Positions 17,080 to 24,407 of a stretch of 64,000 bases of DNA are shown here, in pieces. The first letter of the stretch is position 1; the number at the start of each line of letters is the position of its first letter. The translations under genes were made by a program, and so were the position numbers. The notes below the pieces were generated by a model. That model did no database searches and was not told the origin of the DNA. It saw only the letters and a list, made by a program, of their open reading frames with translations. Location of the stretch: the NCBI RefSeq assembly GCF_009741445.1, contig NZ_CP046507.1, positions 4,092,001-4,156,000 of the forward strand, given 5' to 3'. The stretch is from Mycobacterium avium subsp. avium. Lineage in GTDB: Bacteria > Actinomycetota > Actinomycetes > Mycobacteriales > Mycobacteriaceae.

Positions 17080-17685
17080 GTGTCGGCCCGCGAACTGAAA
17101 GTCCCCGGCGCCTGGGAGATCACCCCCACCGTGCACGGCGATGCCCGCGGCCATTTCTTTGAATGGCTGACCGACAAGGGGTTTCGCTCCTTCGCCGGTC
17201 ATCGGCTCGACGTCCGGCAAGCCAACTGCTCGGTGTCCGCGGCGGGTGTGCTGCGCGGCCTGCACTTCGCCCAGGTGCCGCCCAGCCAGGCCAAATACGT
17301 GACCTGCGTGCGTGGTTCGGTGTTCGACGTGGTCGTCGACATCCGGGTGGGCTCGCCCACGTTCGGGCAATGGGATTCGGTGCTGCTCGACGACGCCGAG
17401 CACCGCACGATCTACATCTCCGAGGGTCTGGGGCACGGATTCCTTGCACTGCAAGACAATTCGACGGTGATGTACCTGTGCTCGGCGGAATACAACCCGG
17501 GGCGCGAACACACCATCTGCGCCACCGATCCGGCGCTGGGGATCGACTGGCCGCTGGTGGCCGGTGCCGCGCCCACGCTGTCCGAGCGCGACGCCGCGGC
17601 CCCCAGCCTGGAGGAGGTTCGCGCCTCGGGGTTGCTGCCCACCTGGGCGGAGACGCAAGCATTCATCGAGGGTTTGCCGCGCTGA
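17080..17685 (+). CDS. rmlC: dTDP-4-dehydrorhamnose 3,5-epimerase RmlC
   Basis: A 201-residue cupin-fold epimerase and the third enzyme of dTDP-rhamnose synthesis. The motif V-L-R-G-L-H-F-A carries the catalytic His, and G-L-G-H-G-F-L-A-L and the M-Y-L-C-S-A-E-Y-N-P-G segment are present. It starts with GTG one base after the rmlB stop, so the two are co-transcribed as in Rv3464-Rv3465. The 232-base gap downstream is relatively AT-rich and carries the promoter of the next gene. Confidence 0.96.
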   Translation: MSARELKVPGAWEITPTVHGDARGHFFEWLTDKGFRSFAGHRLDVRQANCSVSAAGVLRGLHFAQVPPSQAKYVTCVRGSVFDVVVDIRVGSPTFGQWDSVLLDDAEHRTIYISEGLGHGFLALQDNSTVMYLCSAEYNPGREHTICATDPALGIDWPLVAGAAPTLSERDAAAPSLEEVRASGLLPTWAETQAFIEGLPR

Positions 17686-17863
17686 TCGTCTCGACCCGCA
17701 TTGTCCGCAACCGTTATCCCGCAACGCAGTTGGCGCTCGCCGTGCGCACAACCCGGGATCGCCGCCCGACCACTTTATTCAACACATATCAAGTAACGCC
17801 GCGGTTGCAGCGCCCTGATCGGCCCAGTAGCGTGAACCGGCCCAATTCGGCGTTCGGTGACGT

Positions 17864-17869
17864 TAGGAT
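17864..17869 (+). promoter_or_regulatory. -10 element (TAGGAT) of acyltransferase gene 1
   Basis: TAGGAT is followed directly by GGCGCCGA, the same block that follows TACGAT at the second acyltransferase gene. The distance to the ATG is 48 bases. It sits in the 232-base gap after rmlC. Confidence 0.45.
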
Positions 17870-17875
17870 GGCGCC

Positions 17876-17893
17876 GATGATGCCGATGATGCC
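17876..17893. repeat. Tandem 9-bp direct repeat in an acyltransferase leader
   Basis: GATGATGCC occurs twice in succession in the leader of the first acyltransferase gene. Function is unknown; it may be slippage-prone. Confidence 0.5.
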
Positions 17894-17917
17894 CGTTTCG
17901 GATGACGGGAAACGTCG

Positions 17918-19042
17918 ATGAAACTCGGGCAGGTGTTCGACCCGCGCAGCAACGCACTCAACGCGTGGCGGTTGGCGCTCGCGGCCGAGGTCATCTTCTG
18001 GCACACCTTTCCGATCCGCGGTCACCTCCCTTCGGTGCGGGCCGTCCTGCAGCTGTTGCTCTGCGTCGGCGTCGAGGGGTTCTTCGCGATCTCGGGCTTC
18101 CTGATCACCGCGAGCTGGCTGAGCAACCCGCAGCTGCGGGCCTACCTGGCCGCCCGCGCGCTGCGCATCCTGCCCGGCTTCTACGTCTGCATGATCGTGA
18201 CCGCGTTCGTCTTCGCCCCGCTCAGCGTGGCGATCCAGGGCGGGTCGCCGGCCCGGCTGTTGTTCTCCTACGCGCCGTTCGAGTACGTGCTGAAGAACAT
18301 CGCGGTGTTGTGGCTCAAACCCGACGTCGGGGGCACCCCGCACGACATCCCCAACGCGGGCATCTGGAACGCCTCGCTGTGGTCGCTGTTCTGGGAGGTG
18401 ATGTGCTACCTGGTCGTGGCCGCGATCGGTGTGGCCGGACTCGCCAACCGCCGCTGGGTGTCCCCGGTGATTCTGGTAGCGGCGGCGATCGGTGCGTCGT
18501 TCCTGCCGCCGGTCACCTTCCCCGAGGTGTTCCACCACCCGGAGGGCAACGTCGCGACCGCCCTCGTCTTCCTGGCCTGCCGGGCGGCCATCATGTTCTC
18601 GGCGGGCGCGCTGCTGTACCAGTGGCGCGACGTCATTCCGGCCCGCTGGTCGCTGGTGGCGGTGTGCGTGGTCATCGTGCTGGTCGCCGGCCAGCTGCCC
18701 GACTACCGGGTGGTGGCCGCCCTTCCGCTGGCCTACGCCGTCGTCGTGTCCGGCTCCCTGCTGCACAACCGGCGGTTGTGGTTTCGCACCGACCTGTCCT
18801 ACGGCATGTACATCTACGCCTACCCGGTGCAGCAGCTGCTGGCCGTGCTCGGGCTGCTCAGCCTCAACCCGGTGGTGTTCTGCCTGGCCGTCGCCGCGGC
18901 CACCGTGCCGCTGGCCGCGGCGAGCTGGTTCCTGGTGGAGAAGCCGGCCCGCGCGCTGAAGACACGGTTGAAAAGGAAGGCCGCCGCCACCCCCGAGCAG
19001 GCGGCGATGGTGCTGCCGCCCGAGGTCCCGGGTGTGGCGTAG
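17918..19042 (+). CDS. Acyltransferase-3 family membrane protein (1 of 3)
   Basis: A 374-residue polytopic membrane protein with about ten helices. It starts M-K-L-G-Q-V-F-D-P-R-S-N-A-L-N-A-W-R, followed by the family's R-x10-H catalytic motif (R-L-A-L-A-A-E-V-I-F-W-H). F-F-A-I-S-G-F-L-I-T and a C-terminal V-E-K-P-A-R segment are also typical of PF01757 O-acyltransferases (OafA-like), which add acetyl or other acyl groups to sugars and glycolipids. Its place just after rmlBC is suggestive of sugar or glycolipid decoration, but that is inference. Two homologues follow in tandem. Confidence 0.88.
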   Translation: MKLGQVFDPRSNALNAWRLALAAEVIFWHTFPIRGHLPSVRAVLQLLLCVGVEGFFAISGFLITASWLSNPQLRAYLAARALRILPGFYVCMIVTAFVFAPLSVAIQGGSPARLLFSYAPFEYVLKNIAVLWLKPDVGGTPHDIPNAGIWNASLWSLFWEVMCYLVVAAIGVAGLANRRWVSPVILVAAAIGASFLPPVTFPEVFHHPEGNVATALVFLACRAAIMFSAGALLYQWRDVIPARWSLVAVCVVIVLVAGQLPDYRVVAALPLAYAVVVSGSLLHNRRLWFRTDLSYGMYIYAYPVQQLLAVLGLLSLNPVVFCLAVAAATVPLAAASWFLVEKPARALKTRLKRKAAATPEQAAMVLPPEVPGVA

Positions 19043-19096
19043 CGGCGCGGCCGGGCACCCCGTCGCCCGCGTCCCCTGCTCGCCGCCTTCGGCCGA

Positions 19097-19102
19097 TACG
19101 AT
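19097..19102 (+). promoter_or_regulatory. -10 element (TACGAT) of acyltransferase gene 2
   Basis: TACGAT followed by GGCGCCGA lies 39 bases before the ATG in the 99-base gap between acyltransferases 1 and 2. The block is shared with the promoter region of gene 1. Confidence 0.4.
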
Positions 19103-19141
19103 GGCGCCGACGGCGCGCGGTGGGCACGGAAACGGAGGCGG

Positions 19142-20287
19142 ATGAAGCTCGGGCAGGTATTCGATCCGCGGCGAAACGCGCTCAACGCGCTTCGGCTGGT
19201 GCTGGCCGCCGAGGTGATGCTGTTCCACTCCTGGCCGATCACCGGTCACATGCCGCCCAAGTCCATCCTGCAGCTGTTCTTCTCGGTGGGTGTGGACGGG
19301 TTCTTCGCGATCTCCGGTTTCCTGATCACCCGCAGCTGGCTCAGCGACCCCCGGCTGCGTGACTATCTGACCGCCCGCGCCCTGCGCATCCTGCCGGGCT
19401 TCTATATCTGCCTGATCGTGACGGCGTTCGTGTTCGCCCCGCTCAGTGTGGTGATCCAGGGTGGCTCGCCCGCCAAGCTGCTCGGGTCCGCCGCCCCGCT
19501 GGAGTACGTCCTGAAAAACAGCGCGATCGTCTATCTGCAGCCGAGCATCGACGGAACGCTGCACGGGGTGCCGGGCGGAAACGCCTGGAACGGTTCCATG
19601 TGGTCGTTGATCTGGGAACTGCTGTGCTACCTCGTCGTCGCCGCCATCGGCGTGGTGGGGCTGGGCAACCGTCGCTGGATTTCCCCGTTGATTCTGGTGC
19701 TGGCCACGTTGGGGGCATTGGTCGTGCCGCCGCTGACATTTCCCGGGGTGTGGACCATCCCGCAGCTCGCGGTCCGCTCGGCCATCATGTTCTCGGCCGG
19801 GGCGGTCATGTATCAATGGCGAGACGTCATCCCCGCCCGCTGGTCGCTGGTCGCGGTCGCCCTCGCCATCGTCGCCGCGGCCGGGTTCCTGCCCGACTAC
19901 CGGGTGGTCGGTGCCCTCCCGCTGGCCTACGCCGTCATCGTGACCGGTTCCCTGCTCAAGAGCGAGCGGTTGGTGCTGCGCACCGACCTGTCCTACGGCG
20001 TCTACATCTACGCCTTCCCCACCCAGCAGCTGCTGGCCGTGTGCGGGCTGGCGACGCGGTTGCATCCGGCCCTGTTCTTCCTCGCCTCGGTGGCGGCCAC
20101 GCTGCCGCTGGCGGCGGCCAGCTGGTTCCTCATCGAGAAGCCGTCGATGGCCCTCAAACGCCGCCTCAAGCGCAAGTGGACCGGCCCGCGGGCCGCCGAA
20201 AGCGACCCGCGGGTGTCGCAGGCCGAGCCCGCCCCGGCCGACGTGCTCGCCGACCGGCCAGCCCCGGAGGCGCCGGGACACTTCTAG
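19142..20287 (+). CDS. Acyltransferase-3 family membrane protein (2 of 3)
   Basis: A 381-residue homologue of the preceding gene. The same N-terminus (M-K-L-G-Q-V-F-D-P-R-R-N-A-L-N-A) is followed by R-L-V-L-A-A-E-V-M-L-F-H, the R-x10-H motif. Conserved blocks F-F-A-I-S-G-F-L-I-T-R-S-W-L and I-E-K-P-S-M-A-L-K-R-R-L-K-R-K-W are shared. The C-terminal ~30 residues are a hydrophilic Pro/Ala tail absent from gene 3. The substrate cannot be told from sequence. Confidence 0.88.
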   Translation: MKLGQVFDPRRNALNALRLVLAAEVMLFHSWPITGHMPPKSILQLFFSVGVDGFFAISGFLITRSWLSDPRLRDYLTARALRILPGFYICLIVTAFVFAPLSVVIQGGSPAKLLGSAAPLEYVLKNSAIVYLQPSIDGTLHGVPGGNAWNGSMWSLIWELLCYLVVAAIGVVGLGNRRWISPLILVLATLGALVVPPLTFPGVWTIPQLAVRSAIMFSAGAVMYQWRDVIPARWSLVAVALAIVAAAGFLPDYRVVGALPLAYAVIVTGSLLKSERLVLRTDLSYGVYIYAFPTQQLLAVCGLATRLHPALFFLASVAATLPLAAASWFLIEKPSMALKRRLKRKWTGPRAAESDPRVSQAEPAPADVLADRPAPEAPGHF

Positions 20288-20308
20288 CCGCGGCTCGGCC
20301 GGTGCCGG

Positions 20309-20314
20309 TAATAT
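20309..20314 (+). promoter_or_regulatory. -10 element (TAATAT) of acyltransferase gene 3
   Basis: TAATAT lies 57 bases before the ATG in the 84-base gap between acyltransferases 2 and 3. It suggests a third separate promoter in this tandem array. Confidence 0.35.
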
Positions 20315-20322
20315 GCCGTCCC

Positions 20323-20352
20323 AGTGCGGGGGGCGTCCATAGTGCGGGGGGC
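20323..20352. repeat. Direct repeat of AGTGCGGGGGGC before acyltransferase gene 3
   Basis: Two copies of the 12-mer start at 20323 and 20341, 18 bases apart, between the TAATAT box and the gene. The spacing of nearly two helical turns could suit a regulator, but the function is unknown. Confidence 0.5.
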
Positions 20353-20371
20353 ATAGGACAGGCGGAGGCCG

Positions 20372-21460
20372 ATGACCCTCGGGCAGGTGTTCGATCCGCG
20401 GCGCAACGCGCTGAATGCGTGGCGGCTGCTGCTGGCGGCCGAGGTGATGCTGTGGCATTGCTGGCCGATCACCAACCGGTTGCCGCCGGCGGCGACGCTG
20501 CAGCTTCTCTTCTCGGTCGGGGTGGACGGGTTCTTCGCGATCTCGGGGTTCCTGATCACCCGCAGCTGGCTCGACGATCCGCGACTGCGCGACTTTCTCG
20601 CCGCGAGGGCCCTGCGTATCCTGCCCGGCTACTACGTGTGCCTGATCGTCACCGCGTTCGCGGTCGCCCCGCTCAGCGTGGCGATCCAGGGGGGCTCGGT
20701 GGGCGCGCTGCTGTCCTCCGGCGCGCCGCTGGAGTACCTCGCGAAGAACAGCGCGGTGGCCTACGTCCACCTGAACATCGGCGCAACACCCGGCGGCGTA
20801 CCGCATCCGGGGGTCTGGAACGGCTCGTTGTGGTCCCTGGTCTGGGAGGTGGCGTGCTACCTCGCCGTCGCCGCGATCGGCGTGGCCGGGCTGGCCGATC
20901 GCCGGTGGATGTCCGTCGCGGTGTTGGCGCTGGCGGTGGTCGGGGCGGCGTTGGTGCCGCCGCTGACCTACCCGGGGCAATGGACCGTCGCGCAGCTGGC
21001 GGTGCGCTCGGCCATCATGTTCGCCGCCGGGGCCGTGGTCTACCAGTGGAAGGACGTGATCCCGGCCCGGTGGTCGCTCGTCGCGGTGTGCGTCGTCGTC
21101 GTGGCGGCGGCCAGCCGGCTGCCCGACTACCGGGTGGTGGCCGCGCTGCCGCTGGCCTACGCGATCATCGTGTCCGGCGCCCTGCTGCGCAACCGCCGGC
21201 TGCGGCTGGCCACCGACCTGTCCTACGGCGTCTACATCTACGCGTTTCCGGTCCAGCAGCTGCTGGCGGTGTGCGGGCTCGCCCGGCTGCCGGTGGCGGT
21301 GTTCTTCCTGACCGCCCTGGCCGCCACCCTGCCGCTGGCCGCGGCCAGCTGGTGGTTGATCGAAAAGCCGTCGATGGCGCTCAAACGCCGGCTGCGCCGG
21401 AAGTGGTCTGCGGCCACCACCGCCGAACGCGGGCATCCGGCAACCACAGCAGCACGATGA
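20372..21460 (+). CDS. Acyltransferase-3 family membrane protein (3 of 3)
   Basis: A 362-residue third copy: M-T-L-G-Q-V-F-D-P-R-R-N-A-L-N-A-W-R, then R-L-L-L-A-A-E-V-M-L-W-H. It shares F-F-A-I-S-G-F-L-I-T-R-S-W-L and I-E-K-P-S-M-A-L-K-R-R-L with gene 2, to which it looks closest. It probably has about ten membrane helices. Its last 80 bases overlap, tail to tail, the end of the membrane-protein gene on the other strand. As with the other two copies, O-acylation of a sugar-containing envelope molecule is the likely role. Confidence 0.88.
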   Translation: MTLGQVFDPRRNALNAWRLLLAAEVMLWHCWPITNRLPPAATLQLLFSVGVDGFFAISGFLITRSWLDDPRLRDFLAARALRILPGYYVCLIVTAFAVAPLSVAIQGGSVGALLSSGAPLEYLAKNSAVAYVHLNIGATPGGVPHPGVWNGSLWSLVWEVACYLAVAAIGVAGLADRRWMSVAVLALAVVGAALVPPLTYPGQWTVAQLAVRSAIMFAAGAVVYQWKDVIPARWSLVAVCVVVVAAASRLPDYRVVAALPLAYAIIVSGALLRNRRLRLATDLSYGVYIYAFPVQQLLAVCGLARLPVAVFFLTALAATLPLAAASWWLIEKPSMALKRRLRRKWSAATTAERGHPATTAAR

Positions 21461-21785
21461 GCACCTCGGCGGCCACGCTGATCGCCGCGTACGGCGCCGG
21501 ATCCCAGCCCCGCTCGGCGAAGCCGAACAGCCCGACCGTACGTGACGCCGCGAACGCTGCCAGCGAGCCGCCGGCCACCGCGGCGCCGGCCCAGCTCAGC
21601 CAGCCCGGCCCGCCGGCGCAGATCAGCAGCGCGACGGCGAACGACACGCTGGCCTGCACCAGGAACGCGACCCCGATGCCCGGAATGTGTTGGTAGCCAT
21701 GCACATACAGGTAGGCGTGGCTGAGCGCGCTGACCGTCAACGACGCGGCGATGCCGAGCCGAGTGGCTATTGTCGTCAAAGTCAT
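21381..21785 (-). CDS. Small integral membrane protein, last gene of the ECF-Rieske operon
   Basis: A 134-residue protein with about four hydrophobic helices: one around residues 8-25, G-I-G-V-A-F-L-V-Q-A-S-V-S-F-A-V-A-L-L, A-G-A-A-V-A-G-G-S-L-A-A-F and Y-A-A-I-S-V-A-A-E-V-L-I-V-L-L. Its ATG overlaps the stop of the metallophosphoesterase gene (ATGA), so it is translated with that operon. I do not recognise the family. Its coding end overlaps acyltransferase 3 by 80 bases on the opposite strand. Confidence 0.75.
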   Translation of the reverse strand: MTLTTIATRLGIAASLTVSALSHAYLYVHGYQHIPGIGVAFLVQASVSFAVALLICAGGPGWLSWAGAAVAGGSLAAFAASRTVGLFGFAERGWDPAPYAAISVAAEVLIVLLWLPDARVRRWWPQTTSGAAGV

Positions 21786-22702
21786 TGCAGGGTCCGCTCT
21801 TTCAGTGCCAGAACGGTGTCGCCCCGGCTGTAGGCAACCTCGCGCACGCCCAGCGCGTCGCGCAGCCTGCCGGCGGGCAGGGTGACCGGCTTGGGTGCCG
21901 GCCCGTCGCCCGGGTGCGGGAGCGGGTAGGCGGTGGTGGTGCCGCTGTGAAAGGTCACGTTGTCCTCGGTTTTGGAGAACAGTTGGTGCACATGGCCGTT
22001 GAGGCAGGTGACGGAGGCGAACCGGCGCAGATAACTCAGTGCCTGCGCGGCGTCGTCGGTGCCCCAACCCCATTGCGGGTACATCGCGAACAACGGGATG
22101 TGGCTGAACACGATGATGGGAGTGTCGCTGGACAGGCCGGCGACGTCCTTTTTGACGAACTCCAACTGGTCGGCGCCCAGGTGCCCGAGCTTGCGCAGAT
22201 TCAGCGTGTTGACCAGCGCGATCAGGTGCACACCGGCCACGTCGAGGCTGTACCAGCCGTCACCGGCCGAACCCGCCCCGAAGACGCTGCGGTACTTCTG
22301 CCCCGCGTCGTCGACCGAATCGTGCTCGCCGGGCACGGTGAACACGTGCGGGGTCTTCAGCGCGCTCATCATCTGCTTGGCCTGGTCGAACTGCTCGGGG
22401 GTGGACAGGTGGGTGAGGTCGCCGGTGTGGATGACGAAATCCGGGGTGTAGCCCAGGTTGTTGACCTGGTCGATGGCCCGGCCGAAGGTGCCCGCCACGT
22501 CGGGGTTGGGGGCGCCGGTGAAACCGAGGTGGCTGTCGCTGATCTGGGCGAACCGCAGGGTGGGCTGGGCGCGGGTGTGCTGTGCGGCCGCCCGGCCGGC
22601 GACGTGGGAGATCACCTCGCCCCCGGTCACGGCGAACCCCACCGCCGCCCCGAACCACGCCGTGTGCCGGATCAACTGCCGGCGGCTCATGTTCGGATTC
22701 AT
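21782..22702 (-). CDS. Exported calcineurin-like metallophosphoesterase
   Basis: A 306-residue protein. The N-terminus S-R-R-Q-L-I-R-H-T-A-W-F-G-A-A-V is a twin-arginine signal or anchor. The metallophosphoesterase motifs are in order: S-D-S-H (about residue 55), G-D-L-T-H (about 95), G-E-H-D (about 125; Glu replaces the usual Asn), F-S-H-I-P and G-H-V-H. Expected activity is phosphoester hydrolysis outside the membrane with two metal ions; the substrate is unknown. It is coupled by ATGA to the cupredoxin gene upstream and to the membrane-protein gene downstream. Confidence 0.85.
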   Translation of the reverse strand: MNPNMSRRQLIRHTAWFGAAVGFAVTGGEVISHVAGRAAAQHTRAQPTLRFAQISDSHLGFTGAPNPDVAGTFGRAIDQVNNLGYTPDFVIHTGDLTHLSTPEQFDQAKQMMSALKTPHVFTVPGEHDSVDDAGQKYRSVFGAGSAGDGWYSLDVAGVHLIALVNTLNLRKLGHLGADQLEFVKKDVAGLSSDTPIIVFSHIPLFAMYPQWGWGTDDAAQALSYLRRFASVTCLNGHVHQLFSKTEDNVTFHSGTTTAYPLPHPGDGPAPKPVTLPAGRLRDALGVREVAYSRGDTVLALKERTLQ

Positions 22703-23091
22703 CCCGTCACCACCACGGTGCCGCGCATCATCGGGTGAATCGAGCAGACGTAGTCGAAAGTGCCCGCGGCGGAGAAGGTGTGGGTGAAGACGGCCCCGGT
22801 GCCCATGCCCGGTGAGTGGAACGACCCGTCGCTCGCGGCCACCGTGTGAGGTTCCTCGTCGCGGTTGATCCAGGTGACGGTGGTGCCGGCGGGCACGGTC
22901 AGGGTGGCCGGCGCGAACGCGAAGCCGTCGATGACGACCTGATTGGGGCCGGCCGCCGCCGGCGCCGCGGTGACCGGCGTCTGGGTGCTGGGCGTGCCGC
23001 CGCCCGCGGCGGGCCGCGGAGCCGAGCAGCCGGCCACCGCGACGGCGACGGCCAGCGCCGCGGTCAACGATTTTGCAAGGGTCATGCCCAC
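22699..23091 (-). CDS. Cupredoxin (plastocyanin-like) lipoprotein
   Basis: A 130-residue lipoprotein. The lipobox V-A-G-C is near residue 20, followed by a Pro/Ala/Thr-rich spacer. The blue-copper fold has its ligands in place: His in E-E-P-H-T-V, then Cys, His and Met in Y-V-C-S-I-H-P-M-M-R-G. It should hold a type 1 copper and carry electrons at the outer face of the membrane. A second ATG two codons in (23085) is equally possible. The next gene starts inside its stop codon. A motif upstream resembles one before the sigma-factor gene. Confidence 0.88.
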   Translation of the reverse strand: MGMTLAKSLTAALAVAVAVAGCSAPRPAAGGGTPSTQTPVTAAPAAAGPNQVVIDGFAFAPATLTVPAGTTVTWINRDEEPHTVAASDGSFHSPGMGTGAVFTHTFSAAGTFDYVCSIHPMMRGTVVVTG

Positions 23092-23102
23092 AGATAGGGC
23101 CG

Positions 23103-23119
23103 CGGGTTACACGGCTCAG
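23103..23119 (-). promoter_or_regulatory. Repeated GTGTAACCCG motif before the cupredoxin gene
   Basis: On the minus strand this reads CTGAGCCGTGTAACCCG. It matches CTGACCCGTGTAACCCG before the ECF sigma gene in 16 of 17 positions. GTAACC resembles an ECF-type -35 element, but I see no shared -10. It may be an operator or promoter part for this five-gene unit. Confidence 0.4.
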
Positions 23120-23823
23120 GTGCGGCGCACCGGGGCGAACACCTCGATGATGCCGTCGGCCTCGCGAACCATCAACGCCGGCAAGGGTTTCGGCTCGATC
23201 GGCAGCTGGTGGGTGAGCACCTTTCCGCTGGGCGAGAACGACGTGGTGTGGCAGGGGCAGCGCAGCGTGTCGTCGGGCGCGTCGAACCACAGCTTGCATC
23301 CCTGATGCGTGCACACCCCGGATATCGCCTGCACCTTGCCGTCGACGCGGCGGACGAACCCGCTCACCGCGCCCAGGTCGAAGGCGCGCAGGACGCCGTC
23401 GGGCACCTCCGAGCTGGCCGCGACCCGCTGCCAGCTGCCCTGGTTGGGGGCCAGCGTCCCGGACGCGATCTGCGGGGCGCGATCCGGGCCGGACTGCCCG
23501 GCGATCACGGTGCGGTCGATGGACACCGCGGCGACCGCGGCGGTGGCGGCCGCCGAGGTGCCGACGATCACCTGGCGGCGGGTGCTGCCGCGCCCGGGCC
23601 GCGGTCGGGTCGGCGCGCCGGACATCTGCTCGGCCAGCCGCCGGTGCAGATCGGCGAGGAATTCCGGGCGCGGCGCGTCGGCTACCTCGGAGTCCGGCCG
23701 GGCCGCCCGCAGCTCGATCGCGGTGCGCAGCTGGGCCGCCTCGAAATCGTCGGGCAGGAACGGCCGGGGCCGGCGGCCCCGCAACAGGTCGTCGACGTAG
23801 CGCCGCAGCCCTCGCGCGTTCAT
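23116..23823 (-). CDS. Membrane-anchored Rieske [2Fe-2S] protein with anti-sigma-like N-terminus
   Basis: A 235-residue protein. About 80 charged N-terminal residues (F-L-P-D-D-F-E-A-A-Q-L-R-T-A-I-E-L-R-A-A-R-P, then F-L-A-D-L-H-R-R-L-A-E-Q-M) precede a twin-Arg/anchor segment (R-R-Q-V-I-V-G-T-S-A-A-A-T-A-A-V-A-A-V). The Rieske cluster ligands C-T-H-Q-G-C and C-P-C-H lie in the outer domain. Its ATG overlaps the stop of the ECF sigma gene (ATGA). Anti-sigma factors commonly follow their sigma in this way, so I infer a redox-sensing regulator of that sigma factor. An ordinary electron-transfer role is the alternative. Confidence 0.8.
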   Translation of the reverse strand: MNARGLRRYVDDLLRGRRPRPFLPDDFEAAQLRTAIELRAARPDSEVADAPRPEFLADLHRRLAEQMSGAPTRPRPGRGSTRRQVIVGTSAAATAAVAAVSIDRTVIAGQSGPDRAPQIASGTLAPNQGSWQRVAASSEVPDGVLRAFDLGAVSGFVRRVDGKVQAISGVCTHQGCKLWFDAPDDTLRCPCHTTSFSPSGKVLTHQLPIEPKPLPALMVREADGIIEVFAPVRRT

Positions 23824-24359
23824 GGCCGGCCTCCCTCGTTGACCTGTGCCGCCAGCCGCAGCGCACGGTGCTGCAGCACCTTGGCGTTGGCCACGCTGAT
23901 TCCGAGTTCCGCGGCTGCCTCCTTGATCGAATTACCTTGCAGGAAGCGCGATTCCAGGATGCGGCGATAGCGGTCCGGCAGGCTGTCCAGCACCCGGGCG
24001 ACGCGCTGCGGGGCGGTGCTGATCGCGTCGGGGTGCTCGGGCGGTTGTTCGATGTCCTCGATCGAGGTTATCTCCCGCCCCAACGTCTCGCGCCAGTGCG
24101 CGGCCAGCACCGTGCGGGCGGTGGCACGCAGGTAGGCGCGCACCTCGGCGGCGCTGGCGGTCAGCCGCAGCGGCCGCAACGCGGCCAGGAAGACCTCGGC
24201 GGTGAGGTCCTCGGCGTCGGCCCGGTTGCCGACCCGAGCGAACAGCGTGCGATACACCCAGGCCGCGTTGTCGGAGTAGACGGCTTCCCAGTCCGGGTAG
24301 CCGCCCTCGGGCACCGCGCGCAGCGGTCGCGGGCCGACGGGTTCGTTGCGTGCCGCCAC
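23820..24359 (-). CDS. ECF-type RNA polymerase sigma factor
   Basis: A 179-residue sigma-70-family factor. Region 2 includes W-V-Y-R-T-L-F-A-R-V-G-N-R-A-D-A-E-D-L-T and A-E-V-F-L-A-A-L. Region 4 has L-D-S-L-P-D-R-Y-R-R-I-L-E and the helix-turn-helix I-K-E-A-A-A-E-L-G-I-S-V-A-N-A-K-V-L-Q-H-R-A-L. It starts with GTG at 24359 after GAAGGAGGCAG. It is the first gene of the operon with the Rieske protein, cupredoxin, phosphoesterase and membrane protein. I do not recognise it as one of the lettered Mtb ECF factors. Confidence 0.88.
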   Translation of the reverse strand: MAARNEPVGPRPLRAVPEGGYPDWEAVYSDNAAWVYRTLFARVGNRADAEDLTAEVFLAALRPLRLTASAAEVRAYLRATARTVLAAHWRETLGREITSIEDIEQPPEHPDAISTAPQRVARVLDSLPDRYRRILESRFLQGNSIKEAAAELGISVANAKVLQHRALRLAAQVNEGGRP

Positions 24360-24390
24360 CTGCCTCCTTCACCGCTATGAAGTATCGGCT

Positions 24391-24407
24391 CGGGTTACAC
24401 GGGTCAG
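24391..24407 (-). promoter_or_regulatory. GTGTAACCCG motif before the ECF sigma operon
   Basis: The minus strand reads CTGACCCGTGTAACCCG, some 32 bases before the sigma start. It includes the stop of the preceding flavoprotein gene. It is nearly identical to the motif before the cupredoxin gene and may be the self-recognised promoter or operator of this sigma factor. Confidence 0.4.

Noticed and set aside
17833..17860. TGAACC in the gap before acyltransferase gene 1, as a possible SigL promoter
   Set aside because: At 16 bases the next hexamer is CGGTGA, and other spacings give no CGT element; the TAGGAT box explains the start better.
17789..21436. Minus-strand open frame of over 1200 codons across the acyltransferase genes
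   Set aside because: The three plus-strand genes have conserved motifs and spacing; the antisense product is His/Gln/Arg-rich noise that repeats because the genes are paralogous.
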